Shown here one piece after another: positions 32,517 to 41,434 of a DNA stretch of 64,000 bases. Position numbers and translations under genes: made by a program. Source of the stretch: Thermoanaerobaculia bacterium (GTDB lineage Bacteria; Acidobacteriota; Thermoanaerobaculia; Multivoradales; J023). Within the stretch, counting starts at the first letter, position 1; the number at the start of each line of letters is the position of its first letter. The notes beneath the pieces were generated by a model. The model did not search any database, was not told the DNA's origin, and saw nothing but the letters and a program-made list of their open reading frames with translations. The stretch covers positions 248,001-312,000 of the forward strand of contig JAUIJL010000008.1 in the NCBI GenBank assembly GCA_030431255.1, written 5' to 3'.

Positions 32517-35500
32517 CGGCGATCTCCGTGCAGCTGGAAGGCCGCCCAGTAATAAGGAGCCGCCGCCTTGGCGTTGGATCCGTCGGCGCGGCCGATCAAC
32601 GACAGCTGGGCCGAGCGCAGGGCGTCGTCCTTGGCCATGCCCCGGCGCAGCTCGCGATAGAAGTGCACCATCAGCTCGGCGGTCGTCGGGTCCTCGACGT
32701 TCCACAGGCCGGCCACTACCGACGCGGCGCCGGCGTATTGGAAGGCTCGGGTGAGGCCGATCAGCCCCTCGCCGTCCACGTACCCGCCGGCGGCGGTCCT
32801 GCACGCGGAGAGCACCACGAGATCCGCGTCGACCCGCACTCGCTCGAAGATCTCCCAAACCTGGAGCAGACCGTTCTCCGGTCCACCCTGACCGAGGCTG
32901 AGCACGATTGCCGAGTCGAGAGGAAACCGCTCGTTCAACAGGCCGTGGGTGGCGAAGTGGACGTAGCTCACCCCGGGGCTCAACGACTTGGCCCGTTGCT
33001 CGGTCGCATCGGCCCCCAGCCACAATCGCCCGCGGTCGGCGAAGAGCTTCGCGATCTCTTGGGCTTCACGTCGGCTGCCGGGCAAGGGTCGGAGCTCGAA
33101 GTAGCGAGACATGGAACGGACCTGTGGCTCCAGCGATGCCGATTCGGGAGCCGCCGTGACGGCATGTTCGGAAGCGAAAAGCGGATCCCCGAAAGCGACC
33201 AGCTCGCCTCCAGGACCCGTCTTAGGTCGCCGATTGCGAAGTTGGGTGTAGAGCGTGGCCGAAACGATCGTATGGACGGGCATTTGCTCGATCCAATATC
33301 GCCGATCCGCCTGATTCGCCTGCTCGGCCGGGGATTCCGCGACCAGGGCGGAGAACGGCAGTTGGAAGAGGGGGCCGTCCGGCACCACCAAGGCTCGGCG
33401 ACCCTGATCGAGGATCCCTTGGACCGGCGCCAGTAGCCTCCGATACAGCTCGGCGCCGGCGGCGAGCAGCGGCTCGAAGGACCTGGACGAGGGATTTCGT
33501 CGTTCCTCGATCAAGGTCGAGAATCCCCGCACCAAATCCCTCAGCTCGACCTCGCCGAGATCGAGCTCGAAGACGCTCAGAGCCTTCTCGGCGTCGACGA
33601 CAAAAAGGTGGCTCGACTCGGCGCCGACGCTGAAGGACAGCAGCACGGTTCCCGGGTCGAGAGCCCCTCGGATCTGGTCGAGGCTCGCCGGCCGGGGGTC
33701 CTCGAGCTCCGCCAAACGCGGCGACGCTTCACGGATACGCCCTCGCAAAGCCCGACGCTCGCTGTGCAGCTGCTCGAGCTTTGCGCGCAGCTCCCGGCGC
33801 TGGTCGGAGCTCGTCTCCGGCCGGGTCAGCTGCTCCAGGATTTGGTCGTGGCGCGCGGCCAAGCGGCGACGCTGCCGCTCCAGCTCCTCGGGCACGTCGG
33901 CGAAGACCAAATCCCGCTCGGCGAGCATCGCGAGCAGGCTGCGGGCGCGTCGGCCTTCGAGCACCTGGAACGCCTCCGCGGGGCGCCCGAGCTCGAGCAA
34001 GACCTCGATGGCGGACCGGTAGACGTAACCGTAACGGGCCCTGAAGCTGCCCTGAAGCTCCCGCGCGCCGCCCAATTTGCCGATTTGCGCTTCGAGGATC
34101 TCGATCGCCCGGCTCAGATGAGCCCAAGCCTCCTGCGGCTGGTTCTTCCGGCGTGCGATGCGGGCCAGTCGCTCGAAGCATTCCACTTGGTGGTAACTCT
34201 CCAATCCTTGCTGCTCGAATAGCTCCAGGGCGCTCGACAAATATCGTGTTGCCGCCGGCAGCTCGCCGGTCCGGAGCTTCACCTCACCCAAGGTGCTGTA
34301 GGCCACCGCCGTGGCGTGGCTTTCAGGCGCCAAGGGCTCCAAGATCCGCACGGCCTCTTGTAAGTGCCGCTCCGCGGTGGCGAGATCACCTTGCTCCAGG
34401 GCCAGGGTACCGAGGTTGATCCTCGACGAGGTGCTCTCCAACTCGCCCGACTCCGAAGCTAGTTGGATGGCCAGGGCGCGACCCAGGAGCTCGGCGGCCT
34501 CCGCCGGTCGGCGCCGGCGCTGAGCCAAGACGCCGAGATCGTTCCAGCCGGACGCGACCGGCAAGCCGCCCGGCGCTCGCTCCTGCTTGAGCTCGAGGGC
34601 GCGTTTCAGGTGCTTCTCCGCGGCGGCAAATTCTCCCCTCTCCATCAGCAGCGCGCCCAGACCGGCTTCAAGGGTCGACCTCTTCTCTCCCTCGGGCGCC
34701 ACCCGCAGCTGAAGCTCAAGAGCTTCGCGATACCAAGTCTCGGCGCGGGCGAAGTCGCCTCGTCGGCGGGCGATCGAGCCGAGGTTCATACGCAAAAGAG
34801 CCATCCCAAGGCTTTCCGGAGAGGTCTGCTCGTGGATCTCCAAGGACTGCAGGTAAAGGCTTTCGGCCTGAGCGAGATCTCCGTAGAGAGCCGTCAGATT
34901 GCCGAGATTGATCAGGGTGCCGGCGACCGCTGGGCTGTTCGGGGCTAAGCGCTGTTGGATGTCCAAGGCACGGTGATAGTGATCCAGGGCTCGCTTCAGG
35001 TCGCCACGGTTTTTGGCCACCACCCCTAGGCTCACCAGGTTGTTGGCCACGTGCATGCTGTCGTCGGGGGCGTGGTGGCGTCGGATCTTCAGGGCGCGTT
35101 GCAGGTAGCTTTCCGCGGCCTCGTAGTCTCCGCGGCTGAAACTCAAGGCGCCGAGGTTGTTCAGGCAGGCCGCGGTATTCAACGACAGCGGATCTAAGCG
35201 CTCGAAGATGTCCAAAGCCTTCTCATGGAAGCGCAGCGCGGCGGAGGGATCTCCGTGAGATGCCGGCACGATCCCCAGATTCATCCAGCCCACGGCCATT
35301 TCGACCGAGTCCGGGGCGATCTCTTGCAGAAGCTCCACCGCCCGCTGGTAGGCCGCGCGAGCGTCGTCGTAAAGCCCACGGACGACGGCTAAGCGTCCCT
35401 GAGCGGTCCAAATCCGGACTCTCATCAAGCTGCGCGGTGCCAGCTGATCGACCCGTTGCGAGGCGGAGCCCAGCCACTTCCCGGTGGCCTCCACGTCTCC

Positions 35501-36304
35501 GCGGGTTTCGGCCACCTCGGCCAGGTAGCTCCACAGGTCCGCTTGGCCCAGCCCTCCGCTCCACTCGGATTTCCAGGTCTCGAGGGCTTTGCGCAGCGCG
35601 TTTTCGCTTTCTTCCAGCCGGCTGAGCGGCAGGGTGGCAAGCCCCCATGCTCGCCAAACCTCGGCCCGCTCTCGGGGGGTCTCGGCAAGCTCGATCGCTT
35701 CGCGCATGAACGGCTCGGCGATCTCCTGCTCTCCTGCCCGGCTCAGCCGCTCCCCCGCGCGCAACAACAGCCAGCAGCGGTCGGATCGGGACGGGGTCGA
35801 GCCCGCCGTCCGACGCCAGATTTCAGCGGCGGCCCGCGCATCACCTTCGCTGAGCCGATCCACCCCTGAGGCATAGGCCGCCGAAATGCCCACGGGTAGC
35901 TCCGGCCGGGCCCAGGCCTTCCATTTTCCCGCTCCGACCACCACATCTAACGATTCCCCCAACGCGCCAGGCCCGGACCGGCGCTCGCCCAGCAACCGAA
36001 CCGAGCCCCGGGGCGCATGTTGCATTTGAAGCCAACGCCAATCGAAGGGCGATGCCAGGGTACCGGAGGAGCCGTCCGGCCTTTGCCAAGAGTCCAAGCG
36101 ATCCCCGACCTCAATACCGGCCTTGCTCAGGGCGGAGCCGGCCGGCAGCTCCTCCACGACCACACGGGCAGCGATCGAGGTTGCGCCGGTCAGAATCCAC
36201 AGAAAGGTCGTTCCTAAGACGGCTCTACATCCGCACCGAAGCGCCGTGGACGAGAAAGGAATCTCTTCGTGGGTGGTCGCAACCGATCTAAAGAATCCAG
36301 CCAA
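32513..36304 (-). CDS. PDZ-TPR-CHAT caspase-like protease, membrane-anchored or exported
   Basis: 1263 residues. TTG 36304 follows AAAGG at 6 nt; no ATG suits the N-terminus. A hydrophobic segment (VLGTTFLWILTGATSIAA, about 29-46) is followed by a PDZ-like domain (VVVEELPAGSALSKAGIEVGD, residues about 48-120). Then come about a dozen TPR units of the kinesin-light-chain type (150-760), a charged coiled coil (800-860) and a CHAT domain. The CHAT dyad is intact: His about 1120 in YVHFATHG and Cys about 1168 in VVLSACRTAAG. CHAT proteases are caspase-like and include Csx29 of type III-E CRISPR systems; no CRISPR parts are here. It leads a three-gene unit with ATGA overlaps, so its substrate is probably a product of that unit. 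Confidence 0.88.
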   Translation of the reverse strand: MAGFFRSVATTHEEIPFSSTALRCGCRAVLGTTFLWILTGATSIAARVVVEELPAGSALSKAGIEVGDRLDSWQRPDGSSGTLASPFDWRWLQMQHAPRGSVRLLGERRSGPGALGESLDVVVGAGKWKAWARPELPVGISAAYASGVDRLSEGDARAAAEIWRRTAGSTPSRSDRCWLLLRAGERLSRAGEQEIAEPFMREAIELAETPRERAEVWRAWGLATLPLSRLEESENALRKALETWKSEWSGGLGQADLWSYLAEVAETRGDVEATGKWLGSASQRVDQLAPRSLMRVRIWTAQGRLAVVRGLYDDARAAYQRAVELLQEIAPDSVEMAVGWMNLGIVPASHGDPSAALRFHEKALDIFERLDPLSLNTAACLNNLGALSFSRGDYEAAESYLQRALKIRRHHAPDDSMHVANNLVSLGVVAKNRGDLKRALDHYHRALDIQQRLAPNSPAVAGTLINLGNLTALYGDLAQAESLYLQSLEIHEQTSPESLGMALLRMNLGSIARRRGDFARAETWYREALELQLRVAPEGEKRSTLEAGLGALLMERGEFAAAEKHLKRALELKQERAPGGLPVASGWNDLGVLAQRRRRPAEAAELLGRALAIQLASESGELESTSSRINLGTLALEQGDLATAERHLQEAVRILEPLAPESHATAVAYSTLGEVKLRTGELPAATRYLSSALELFEQQGLESYHQVECFERLARIARRKNQPQEAWAHLSRAIEILEAQIGKLGGARELQGSFRARYGYVYRSAIEVLLELGRPAEAFQVLEGRRARSLLAMLAERDLVFADVPEELERQRRRLAARHDQILEQLTRPETSSDQRRELRAKLEQLHSERRALRGRIREASPRLAELEDPRPASLDQIRGALDPGTVLLSFSVGAESSHLFVVDAEKALSVFELDLGEVELRDLVRGFSTLIEERRNPSSRSFEPLLAAGAELYRRLLAPVQGILDQGRRALVVPDGPLFQLPFSALVAESPAEQANQADRRYWIEQMPVHTIVSATLYTQLRNRRPKTGPGGELVAFGDPLFASEHAVTAAPESASLEPQVRSMSRYFELRPLPGSRREAQEIAKLFADRGRLWLGADATEQRAKSLSPGVSYVHFATHGLLNERFPLDSAIVLSLGQGGPENGLLQVWEIFERVRVDADLVVLSACRTAAGGYVDGEGLIGLTRAFQYAGAASVVAGLWNVEDPTTAELMVHFYRELRRGMAKDDALRSAQLSLIGRADGSNAKAAAPYYWAAFQLHGDRR

Positions 36305-36341
36305 ACCTTACCTTTCCAAAAACCTTGTCATCCACAACTGA

Positions 36342-36370
36342 GCCCGGCACCGGGAATCTCGATGCCGGGC
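36342..36370 (-). terminator. Possible terminator after the IPTL-CTERM gene
   Basis: GCCCGGCA / TGCCGGGC inverted repeat, 8 bp, 13-nt loop, in the gap between the IPTL-CTERM stop (36499) and the CHAT start. It has no clear T-run on either side. Confidence 0.35.
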
Positions 36371-36498
36371 GGTATCTGGCCGCCTGTGTACAGACAGATT
36401 AGCTCAGATTCCGCCAGAAAAGCCTCCCGAGGCAAGAACCTTCGCCTCAAACCGACGAGATCTGACTCATCTGTGAAGAAAGAGGCTTTGGCAGATGT

Positions 36499-39279
36499 CT
36501 AGTCGCTTAACCGCGCCGAAGCCTGCAGGCGCCACACGCCGACGAGCATCAGGAAACCCATCAACACACCGAGGCTGAGCTCCGAAAGGGTGGGAATTTC
36601 CACCGGCACGTTGTCGGACACGGTCCAGCTGAAAGTCGCCGGGGTCGGGTCGACGTTGCCGGCGGAATCGAAGGCCCTCACCTCGAAGAAATAACCCGCT
36701 TCCGGGAGATTCACGAACGGTAGCGGCGGAGCGCAGAGGGCGAAGGGCTCGCCCGAGAAGCTGCACTCATAACCGGCGATATCGACCGCGTCGAGGCCGA
36801 TGAACTCGAAGATCACCGAGTGGGACCGGGTCACACCTCCGTCGGGTATTTGCAAACCACCTTCCCCGGCGGCAGAGGTGATCAAGGTGTCGGGTGGCGT
36901 GGTGTCGACGACTTGGATTTCGACGTTGTCTTGGTCGAAGGCATCGTCGGGATCTCGTACGGTCAGGGTGACCAAGTGCGAGCCCAGGCCGAGCATGACC
37001 TCTTCGGTCGCCTGGGTCGAGAGGGGCGTGCCGTCCTCTTCCCACTCGAAGGTCAAAGGGTCACCATCGGGATCGGACGAGCCGCTGCCGTCGAGGGTCG
37101 CCGAAGCACCTTTTGGCGACGTCGCCTCGACGACTTGCGCCGGTCCGGCCTCCGCGATGGGCACTTGATTGATGAATTGCAAGACCACCAAAAGCGTGTC
37201 GTCGTCGTCCAGGGTCAAACCCGAGACCAGCTCCGAGGCGAAGCCGCTGTCGTCCGGCGGCGTCACCCTCAAGCTGAAAGTGCCTTCGTGGGGCAGCAGA
37301 ATGATCCTGGCAAAACCGTTCGTGTCGGTGGTCTCCTCACCCGTATTCGATCCCGAGACTTCCATTCCGGGGGCGATCTCGAATCGTGTAGTCAGGTTGT
37401 TGCTGTTGTTCTGTGCCGAACGCACCCGGATCGAGGTGTCGGGTATCGGGGTTCCGTTGGGGTCGACCACGGTGATGTCGAGGATCCGACCCGGCAATTG
37501 GAGATCGAGGCTCAGGTTCGTGCTCAAGTCCAAGGCCATGACGGTTTGAACCACGAAGGTATCGGGAATCAACGAGGCCCCCGGGTCGGCTCCGGACGAG
37601 CGAACCTGCAGGCTGTAGGTGTCGGGCACCAAATCGGTCGAGAAGGTGCTGTCCGTGGCCATGGAACCATCGAAGATCAGAATGTCTTCCGGCTCGAGAA
37701 AGACACGGTATCGCTGCTCGGGCACCGGGGTGTCGAGTCGATCCCGCAGGCTGCCGCTGAGGACCGAAGGGGTATCGATCACGGCGGTGAACGACCCATC
37801 GCTCAATAGCTCGATGCCCTCGAAAATCTGGCGGGGCAAACCCGTCGCCTCCGGGGGCGTGACCGTCAATCGCACGTTGTGGCAAATGAGATGGCGGATT
37901 TGGGCCTGTCCGAGGGCATCCGTCGTGCGTCCGTCGGAGATCGCGCTCCGAAGCAGGTCGATCGGCAAGCCGGGCAATAGATCGAAGGCCGCCCGTTGCA
38001 GGCATTGCGCCGCTACCTCGGCGTCGGGCACCGCGTTTGCGGAGCTGTCCGTGACCGTCAGGTCGAGAAAGACGTTGGGAAGGGTGATGTCCTGATCAAC
38101 ATGGGTGAGCAGGTCGAGGTTGCCGAGGGTTCGGAGGTTGAGCCCGGGCAGCTCGGCCACCTCGTCGGCGGTCTCATTTCCGTTTTGAACCCTCACTTGG
38201 TAGGCACCGGGCTGCATGGGCAGGCTGAAGTCACCGGTGTCGACATCGGTTCGTCGGGCCGTCGAGAGTGGGCCGAGCGTCAGCTGGACCCGGTCGTCGA
38301 GGGCGGGATTGGCGTCGCGATCCTGCAAGACGCCGGTGAAAAACACGGGCGGTGGGATCTCTAGGGTAAAAGCGCTGTCTTCGAAGACGTCGAATCCCTC
38401 TGGCGCGATTTGCGGCAGATTTGTTTCGGCGGGTGGAGTCACCCGGAACGGTGTTTGGCAGGGAAAGAGCGTCAGGGTGGTCCGGCCCTCGGCGTCGGTG
38501 ATGCCTGCGGCGCTACGAACACCGATCGCGGTAACCGTCAGCCCAGGGGAGAGCTCGAAGCTACTGTCGCATCCGAGATTGTCGACCGACGCGCCGGGAA
38601 CCGGCTGGTCGAGTGAATCCACCACCGTGACGTCGGCGAAAACGTTGGGCAGGGTCAATACCTGATTCAAGTCATCGGTGATCTCCAGAGTGCCGTCTAA
38701 TCGATAGGTGCGCGGGATCTGCGCGGCTCCCGCGTTGAGGCTGGGCCGCGTGACACGGACAGCGTAGGTGCCGACTCGGAGCACCAACGAAATGGCACCC
38801 GCATCGTCGGTACGTTGCACCACCGCCACGTTGGTCTCGCTGTGGGTGAAGCGAATGTCCTGGTTCGCTGCCGGCACACCATCGCGATCCTGCAACACGA
38901 AGTCGATCTCAGCGAGCTCGAGGGGCACCAGCACCACGTCCTGCTCCAGGTCGGCGAGCACCTCGACGTCGGGCAGCCTCACCTCGCGAAAGCCGCTGTT
39001 GGGCACCGGCGTGTAGAGAAGATCGTAAGTCCCGGCCGGAACCTCGATCGAGTAATTGCCTCCGGCATCGGTGGTGGCCGAAGCGACCAGGTTTTCGGTT
39101 CCGGGCAAGAAGACCTCCACCGTCACCCCTTCGAGCGGTGTCAGCTCGTTGTCGCTCACCACGCCGAAGAGGACGGGATCCCCCGCCCCTGACCACAAGA
39201 TGGTCGGCACCGCCAACATCCAGACGACGAGAATCCAGCACCTTGAGCCGAATTTCCGGCTCCAACACAAAATCTCCAT
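36499..39279 (-). CDS. Exported carboxypeptidase-regulatory-like repeat protein with IPTL-CTERM sorting signal
   Basis: 926 residues from ATG 39279 after GGGGA; signal segment CWILVVWMLAVPTILWSG. It contains at least five CarboxypepD_reg/SdrD B-like units (PLEGVTVEVFLPGTENLV, TTDAGGNYSIEVPAGTYDL, DALGQAQIRH), then a PKD-like domain (GSGSSDPDGDPLTFEWEED). A region with a Cys pair follows (IAGYECSFSGEPFALC). The end PVEIPTLSELSLGVLMGF, then a hydrophobic run and Arg residues, is an IPTL-CTERM tripartite sorting signal. Such signals imply processing by a dedicated sortase-like membrane enzyme, none of which is in this window. Likely a surface or secreted structural protein. Confidence 0.85.
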   Translation of the reverse strand: MEILCWSRKFGSRCWILVVWMLAVPTILWSGAGDPVLFGVVSDNELTPLEGVTVEVFLPGTENLVASATTDAGGNYSIEVPAGTYDLLYTPVPNSGFREVRLPDVEVLADLEQDVVLVPLELAEIDFVLQDRDGVPAANQDIRFTHSETNVAVVQRTDDAGAISLVLRVGTYAVRVTRPSLNAGAAQIPRTYRLDGTLEITDDLNQVLTLPNVFADVTVVDSLDQPVPGASVDNLGCDSSFELSPGLTVTAIGVRSAAGITDAEGRTTLTLFPCQTPFRVTPPAETNLPQIAPEGFDVFEDSAFTLEIPPPVFFTGVLQDRDANPALDDRVQLTLGPLSTARRTDVDTGDFSLPMQPGAYQVRVQNGNETADEVAELPGLNLRTLGNLDLLTHVDQDITLPNVFLDLTVTDSSANAVPDAEVAAQCLQRAAFDLLPGLPIDLLRSAISDGRTTDALGQAQIRHLICHNVRLTVTPPEATGLPRQIFEGIELLSDGSFTAVIDTPSVLSGSLRDRLDTPVPEQRYRVFLEPEDILIFDGSMATDSTFSTDLVPDTYSLQVRSSGADPGASLIPDTFVVQTVMALDLSTNLSLDLQLPGRILDITVVDPNGTPIPDTSIRVRSAQNNSNNLTTRFEIAPGMEVSGSNTGEETTDTNGFARIILLPHEGTFSLRVTPPDDSGFASELVSGLTLDDDDTLLVVLQFINQVPIAEAGPAQVVEATSPKGASATLDGSGSSDPDGDPLTFEWEEDGTPLSTQATEEVMLGLGSHLVTLTVRDPDDAFDQDNVEIQVVDTTPPDTLITSAAGEGGLQIPDGGVTRSHSVIFEFIGLDAVDIAGYECSFSGEPFALCAPPLPFVNLPEAGYFFEVRAFDSAGNVDPTPATFSWTVSDNVPVEIPTLSELSLGVLMGFLMLVGVWRLQASARLSD

Positions 39280-39505
39280 AGCGAATCCCCTCGAAGCATG
39301 GCTCAAACCTCAGTGAGAGCCGTCCATGGGTAGCGCCTCGGGGCGAAAGGAAGGCAGCCCGAAGCCTGCAATCGGTTATGGAGCTTTTAACTGTCGGTTT
39401 TTCCAAATGGTGGATTTCCAAATCCGCCGCCGTCTCTTCCCCGCCGACCATCCAGATGTCCAGGCGCTGCCGGAAGCAGATGCCCCAGGGTAGCGCTTCG
39501 CGCAA

Positions 39506-39624
39506 CCCTGGGCTGGGGAAACAACCGCTTCGTGGTAGCAGATGATCAACGGATCACCCACTGCAAGAGTGGTACGCCGAAGGCGTTCCTATCATTAGCC
39601 TGGGGTTGCGCAGCTACCCCAGGG
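39506..39624 (-). repeat. Three-hairpin 3'-end element, copy 1
   Basis: In gene sense (leftwards from 39624, 5 nt after the stop at 39630): hairpin 1 CCTGGGGT-agctgcgca-ACCCCAGG, CTAA, hairpin 2 GGAACGCC-TTC-GGCGTACC, spacer with GGGTGATCC, then hairpin 3 with AAGCGG, TTGTTTCC, ending CCCAGCCCAGGG. It matches 53008-53127 and 63869-63985 along its whole length. Extra matching sequence continues to about 39482. The rest of the 39280-39629 gap shows no gene. Confidence 0.85.
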
Positions 39625-39629
39625 CGCCG

Positions 39630-41207
39630 CTAGGGCTGACATTGACTCGCCGCGGCTCGGACTTCCGAGGCGGCAAGGGCACGGGCGTAGACCTTGAGCT
39701 CGTCGATGGCGCCGCTGAAGAATTGATCGGCGGTGGACGATCCGCCGGGGATTCGGGCGCCGATTCCCCAGTCGGTATACCAGGTGCCTTGGGCGGCTTC
39801 GAAGGGCACGTCTTCTTCGCCTCGCAGCTCGCCATTGACGTAGATCTTCAGCTTGCCGGCGTTGAACACACCGGCGAGGTGATACCACTCGCCGATCGGC
39901 GGGGTGGGCGCGGCGGTGGTGTTCTCCCAGCCGGTGCCTTCCGTGTAATTCGAAACCCCATAACGATCGCTGTGAAGGGCCAGGGGTTGGCGGCTTCGGA
40001 AGATGTTCATTTGGCTGTGATGCTCCACTTTCACCCACGCTTCCACCGTCAAGCGCTTTTGGTCGGTGAGGTTGGTGCCGAGGCTGGGTACGGAGAGATA
40101 TCCGGTGCCGTCGAGATGCAGGGCGTCGCCGCTGCCGGTAGCGCCGCCGAAAACGGTGCCGTGTCGGTCGTAGCCGGAGAGATCTTTGCCCAGGTTTTGG
40201 GGGTCGTCGAAGCTCCAATAACCGAGCAGGTCGGCGGCGGCCGGGGGAATACAGCGGTAGGTCCGGACGACGAGGTCGTCGAGGCGCATGGTGCCGCCGG
40301 AGCCCGCCGGGAATTGGCTGCGGGAGATGCCGAAGACCGGAGTCGTCCAGACCGCGCTTTGATTGGTCAAACCGTTCATTTCCAGCAGACCGAGCTCGGT
40401 GCTGTGGTGGGGATCCAGCACCCGCAACCGGGCACCGCCACCGTCGGGATCCTCGGGGAAGGCTTTCCAGGGCTGGACCTCCACCCGGAAGAAGAGTGTC
40501 GCGAGATCCATCCACTGCTCGTGCAGGCCATCGCTGTCGGCGGCCACCAGGCCGATTTGCGTCTGGCCCTGGTGGCGGCGGATCCGCGCTTCCGTGATCA
40601 CGGCGTCGGAATCGGGGTCGTCCATCCAGAAGAAGGTCAGCATGCTGCCTTCCGCGAGGGTCGCGTCGCTCAGGTCGATGAGACCCTCGTAAAGGGTGCT
40701 GTCCAAAAGAGGCGTGGTCTTTTGAGGCGGATCCTTGGGGATGTGGGACGGCGGCACGCAGCTGTCGTTGGTGGCCGGCGAGATGATGTTGGTGACCCAT
40801 TCGAATTGACCGTTGATGGCGTCGGCGGATTGCACCACGGCGTTGGGATCGTAGGTCCAACCCTCCGGCGGCTGGGTTTCGAAGTCTTGGAAAAGGGCGA
40901 CATGGCCCGCTTCCACCACGCCGACCGAATAAGTCTGCTCGCTGCCCTCGACGGTTACGGTGGCCTTGGCCACATATCGTCCTGGATAGTCGTAAGTGTG
41001 GGTGGGATTTTCGAGGGTGGAGACTTGGCCGTCGCCGAAATCCCACACCACGGGGTAGCCCTGTGAGTCGGTGGGCGAGGTGAATTTGAAGTCCATGGGA
41101 TCGTTGGTGGTCTCGATGAGACCGGCTTGGGCGAAGCTCAAGGAAGCGGTGAGGAAGATCGAGAGCCCGCAGAAGATGAGAGGTTTCGAAGAGTGAATGC
41201 AGCGCAT
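39630..41207 (-). CDS. Secreted PKD/LamG-domain protein
   Basis: 525 residues from ATG 41207 (AAAGGA at 6 nt); signal peptide LIFCGLSIFLTASLSFAQ. A PKD-like N-terminal domain (GYPVVWDFGDGQVSTLENP ... HTYDYPGRYVAKATVTV) is followed by a jelly-roll of about 200 residues (FQDFETQPPEGWTYDP). The C-terminal concanavalin-like LamG domain (GYWSFDDPQNLGKDLSGYDR, LTVEAWVKVE, GEWYHLAGVFNAGKLKIYV) ends in a Cys. LamG domains bind glycans or proteins. It is similar in LamG sequence to the N-terminus of the 46395-49889 protein. Three 12-bp repeats lie just upstream. Confidence 0.85.
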   Translation of the reverse strand: MRCIHSSKPLIFCGLSIFLTASLSFAQAGLIETTNDPMDFKFTSPTDSQGYPVVWDFGDGQVSTLENPTHTYDYPGRYVAKATVTVEGSEQTYSVGVVEAGHVALFQDFETQPPEGWTYDPNAVVQSADAINGQFEWVTNIISPATNDSCVPPSHIPKDPPQKTTPLLDSTLYEGLIDLSDATLAEGSMLTFFWMDDPDSDAVITEARIRRHQGQTQIGLVAADSDGLHEQWMDLATLFFRVEVQPWKAFPEDPDGGGARLRVLDPHHSTELGLLEMNGLTNQSAVWTTPVFGISRSQFPAGSGGTMRLDDLVVRTYRCIPPAAADLLGYWSFDDPQNLGKDLSGYDRHGTVFGGATGSGDALHLDGTGYLSVPSLGTNLTDQKRLTVEAWVKVEHHSQMNIFRSRQPLALHSDRYGVSNYTEGTGWENTTAAPTPPIGEWYHLAGVFNAGKLKIYVNGELRGEEDVPFEAAQGTWYTDWGIGARIPGGSSTADQFFSGAIDELKVYARALAASEVRAAASQCQP

Positions 41208-41265
41208 GATGGTTCCTTTCGGTTCGTGCGCCCGTCGATAGGAGGGGTGCAATCAGACCCCCTTT

Positions 41266-41301
41266 CAAGAACTAGGCCAAGAACCGGGCCAAGAACTGGG
41301 A
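41266..41301 (-). repeat. Three 12-bp tandem repeats upstream of the PKD/LamG gene
   Basis: On the plus strand CAAGAACTAGGC, CAAGAACCGGGC, CAAGAACTGGGA, ending 59 bp before the start codon at 41207. A possible regulator binding site. Confidence 0.6.
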
Positions 41302-41386
41302 CGGCGTCGGACTCTGGAAATCCCCGTGCATCGGACGACCTCCGGCCCAAGGGCGCGCGCATTTTCGCGCGCTGGCTCCCGTTGCC

Positions 41387-41414
41387 TTCAAAAGCGCGCG
41401 CGTTTTCGCGCGCT
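41387..41414 (-). terminator. Terminator of the kinase/activator operon
   Basis: Read leftwards: GCGCGCG, loop AAAA, CGCGCGCGC, then TTTTG, about 20 bp after the stop at 41435. A second GC-alternating hairpin (41350-41372) follows. The many CG alternations allow other pairings, so the exact stem is uncertain. Confidence 0.6.
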
Positions 41415-41434
41415 CAACCTCGCGTTTTTCCGCG

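Noticed and set aside
32513-36304. Type III-E CRISPR (Csx29-like) locus
   Set aside because: The TPR-CHAT layout is similar, but there is no gRAMP effector, no repeat array and no Csx30/Csx31-like gene; the PDZ domain and export segment also differ.
41240-41262. Sigma54 promoter upstream of the PKD/LamG gene
   Set aside because: A TTGCA-like -12 element with GG at the right distance exists, but the rest of the -24 element does not match.
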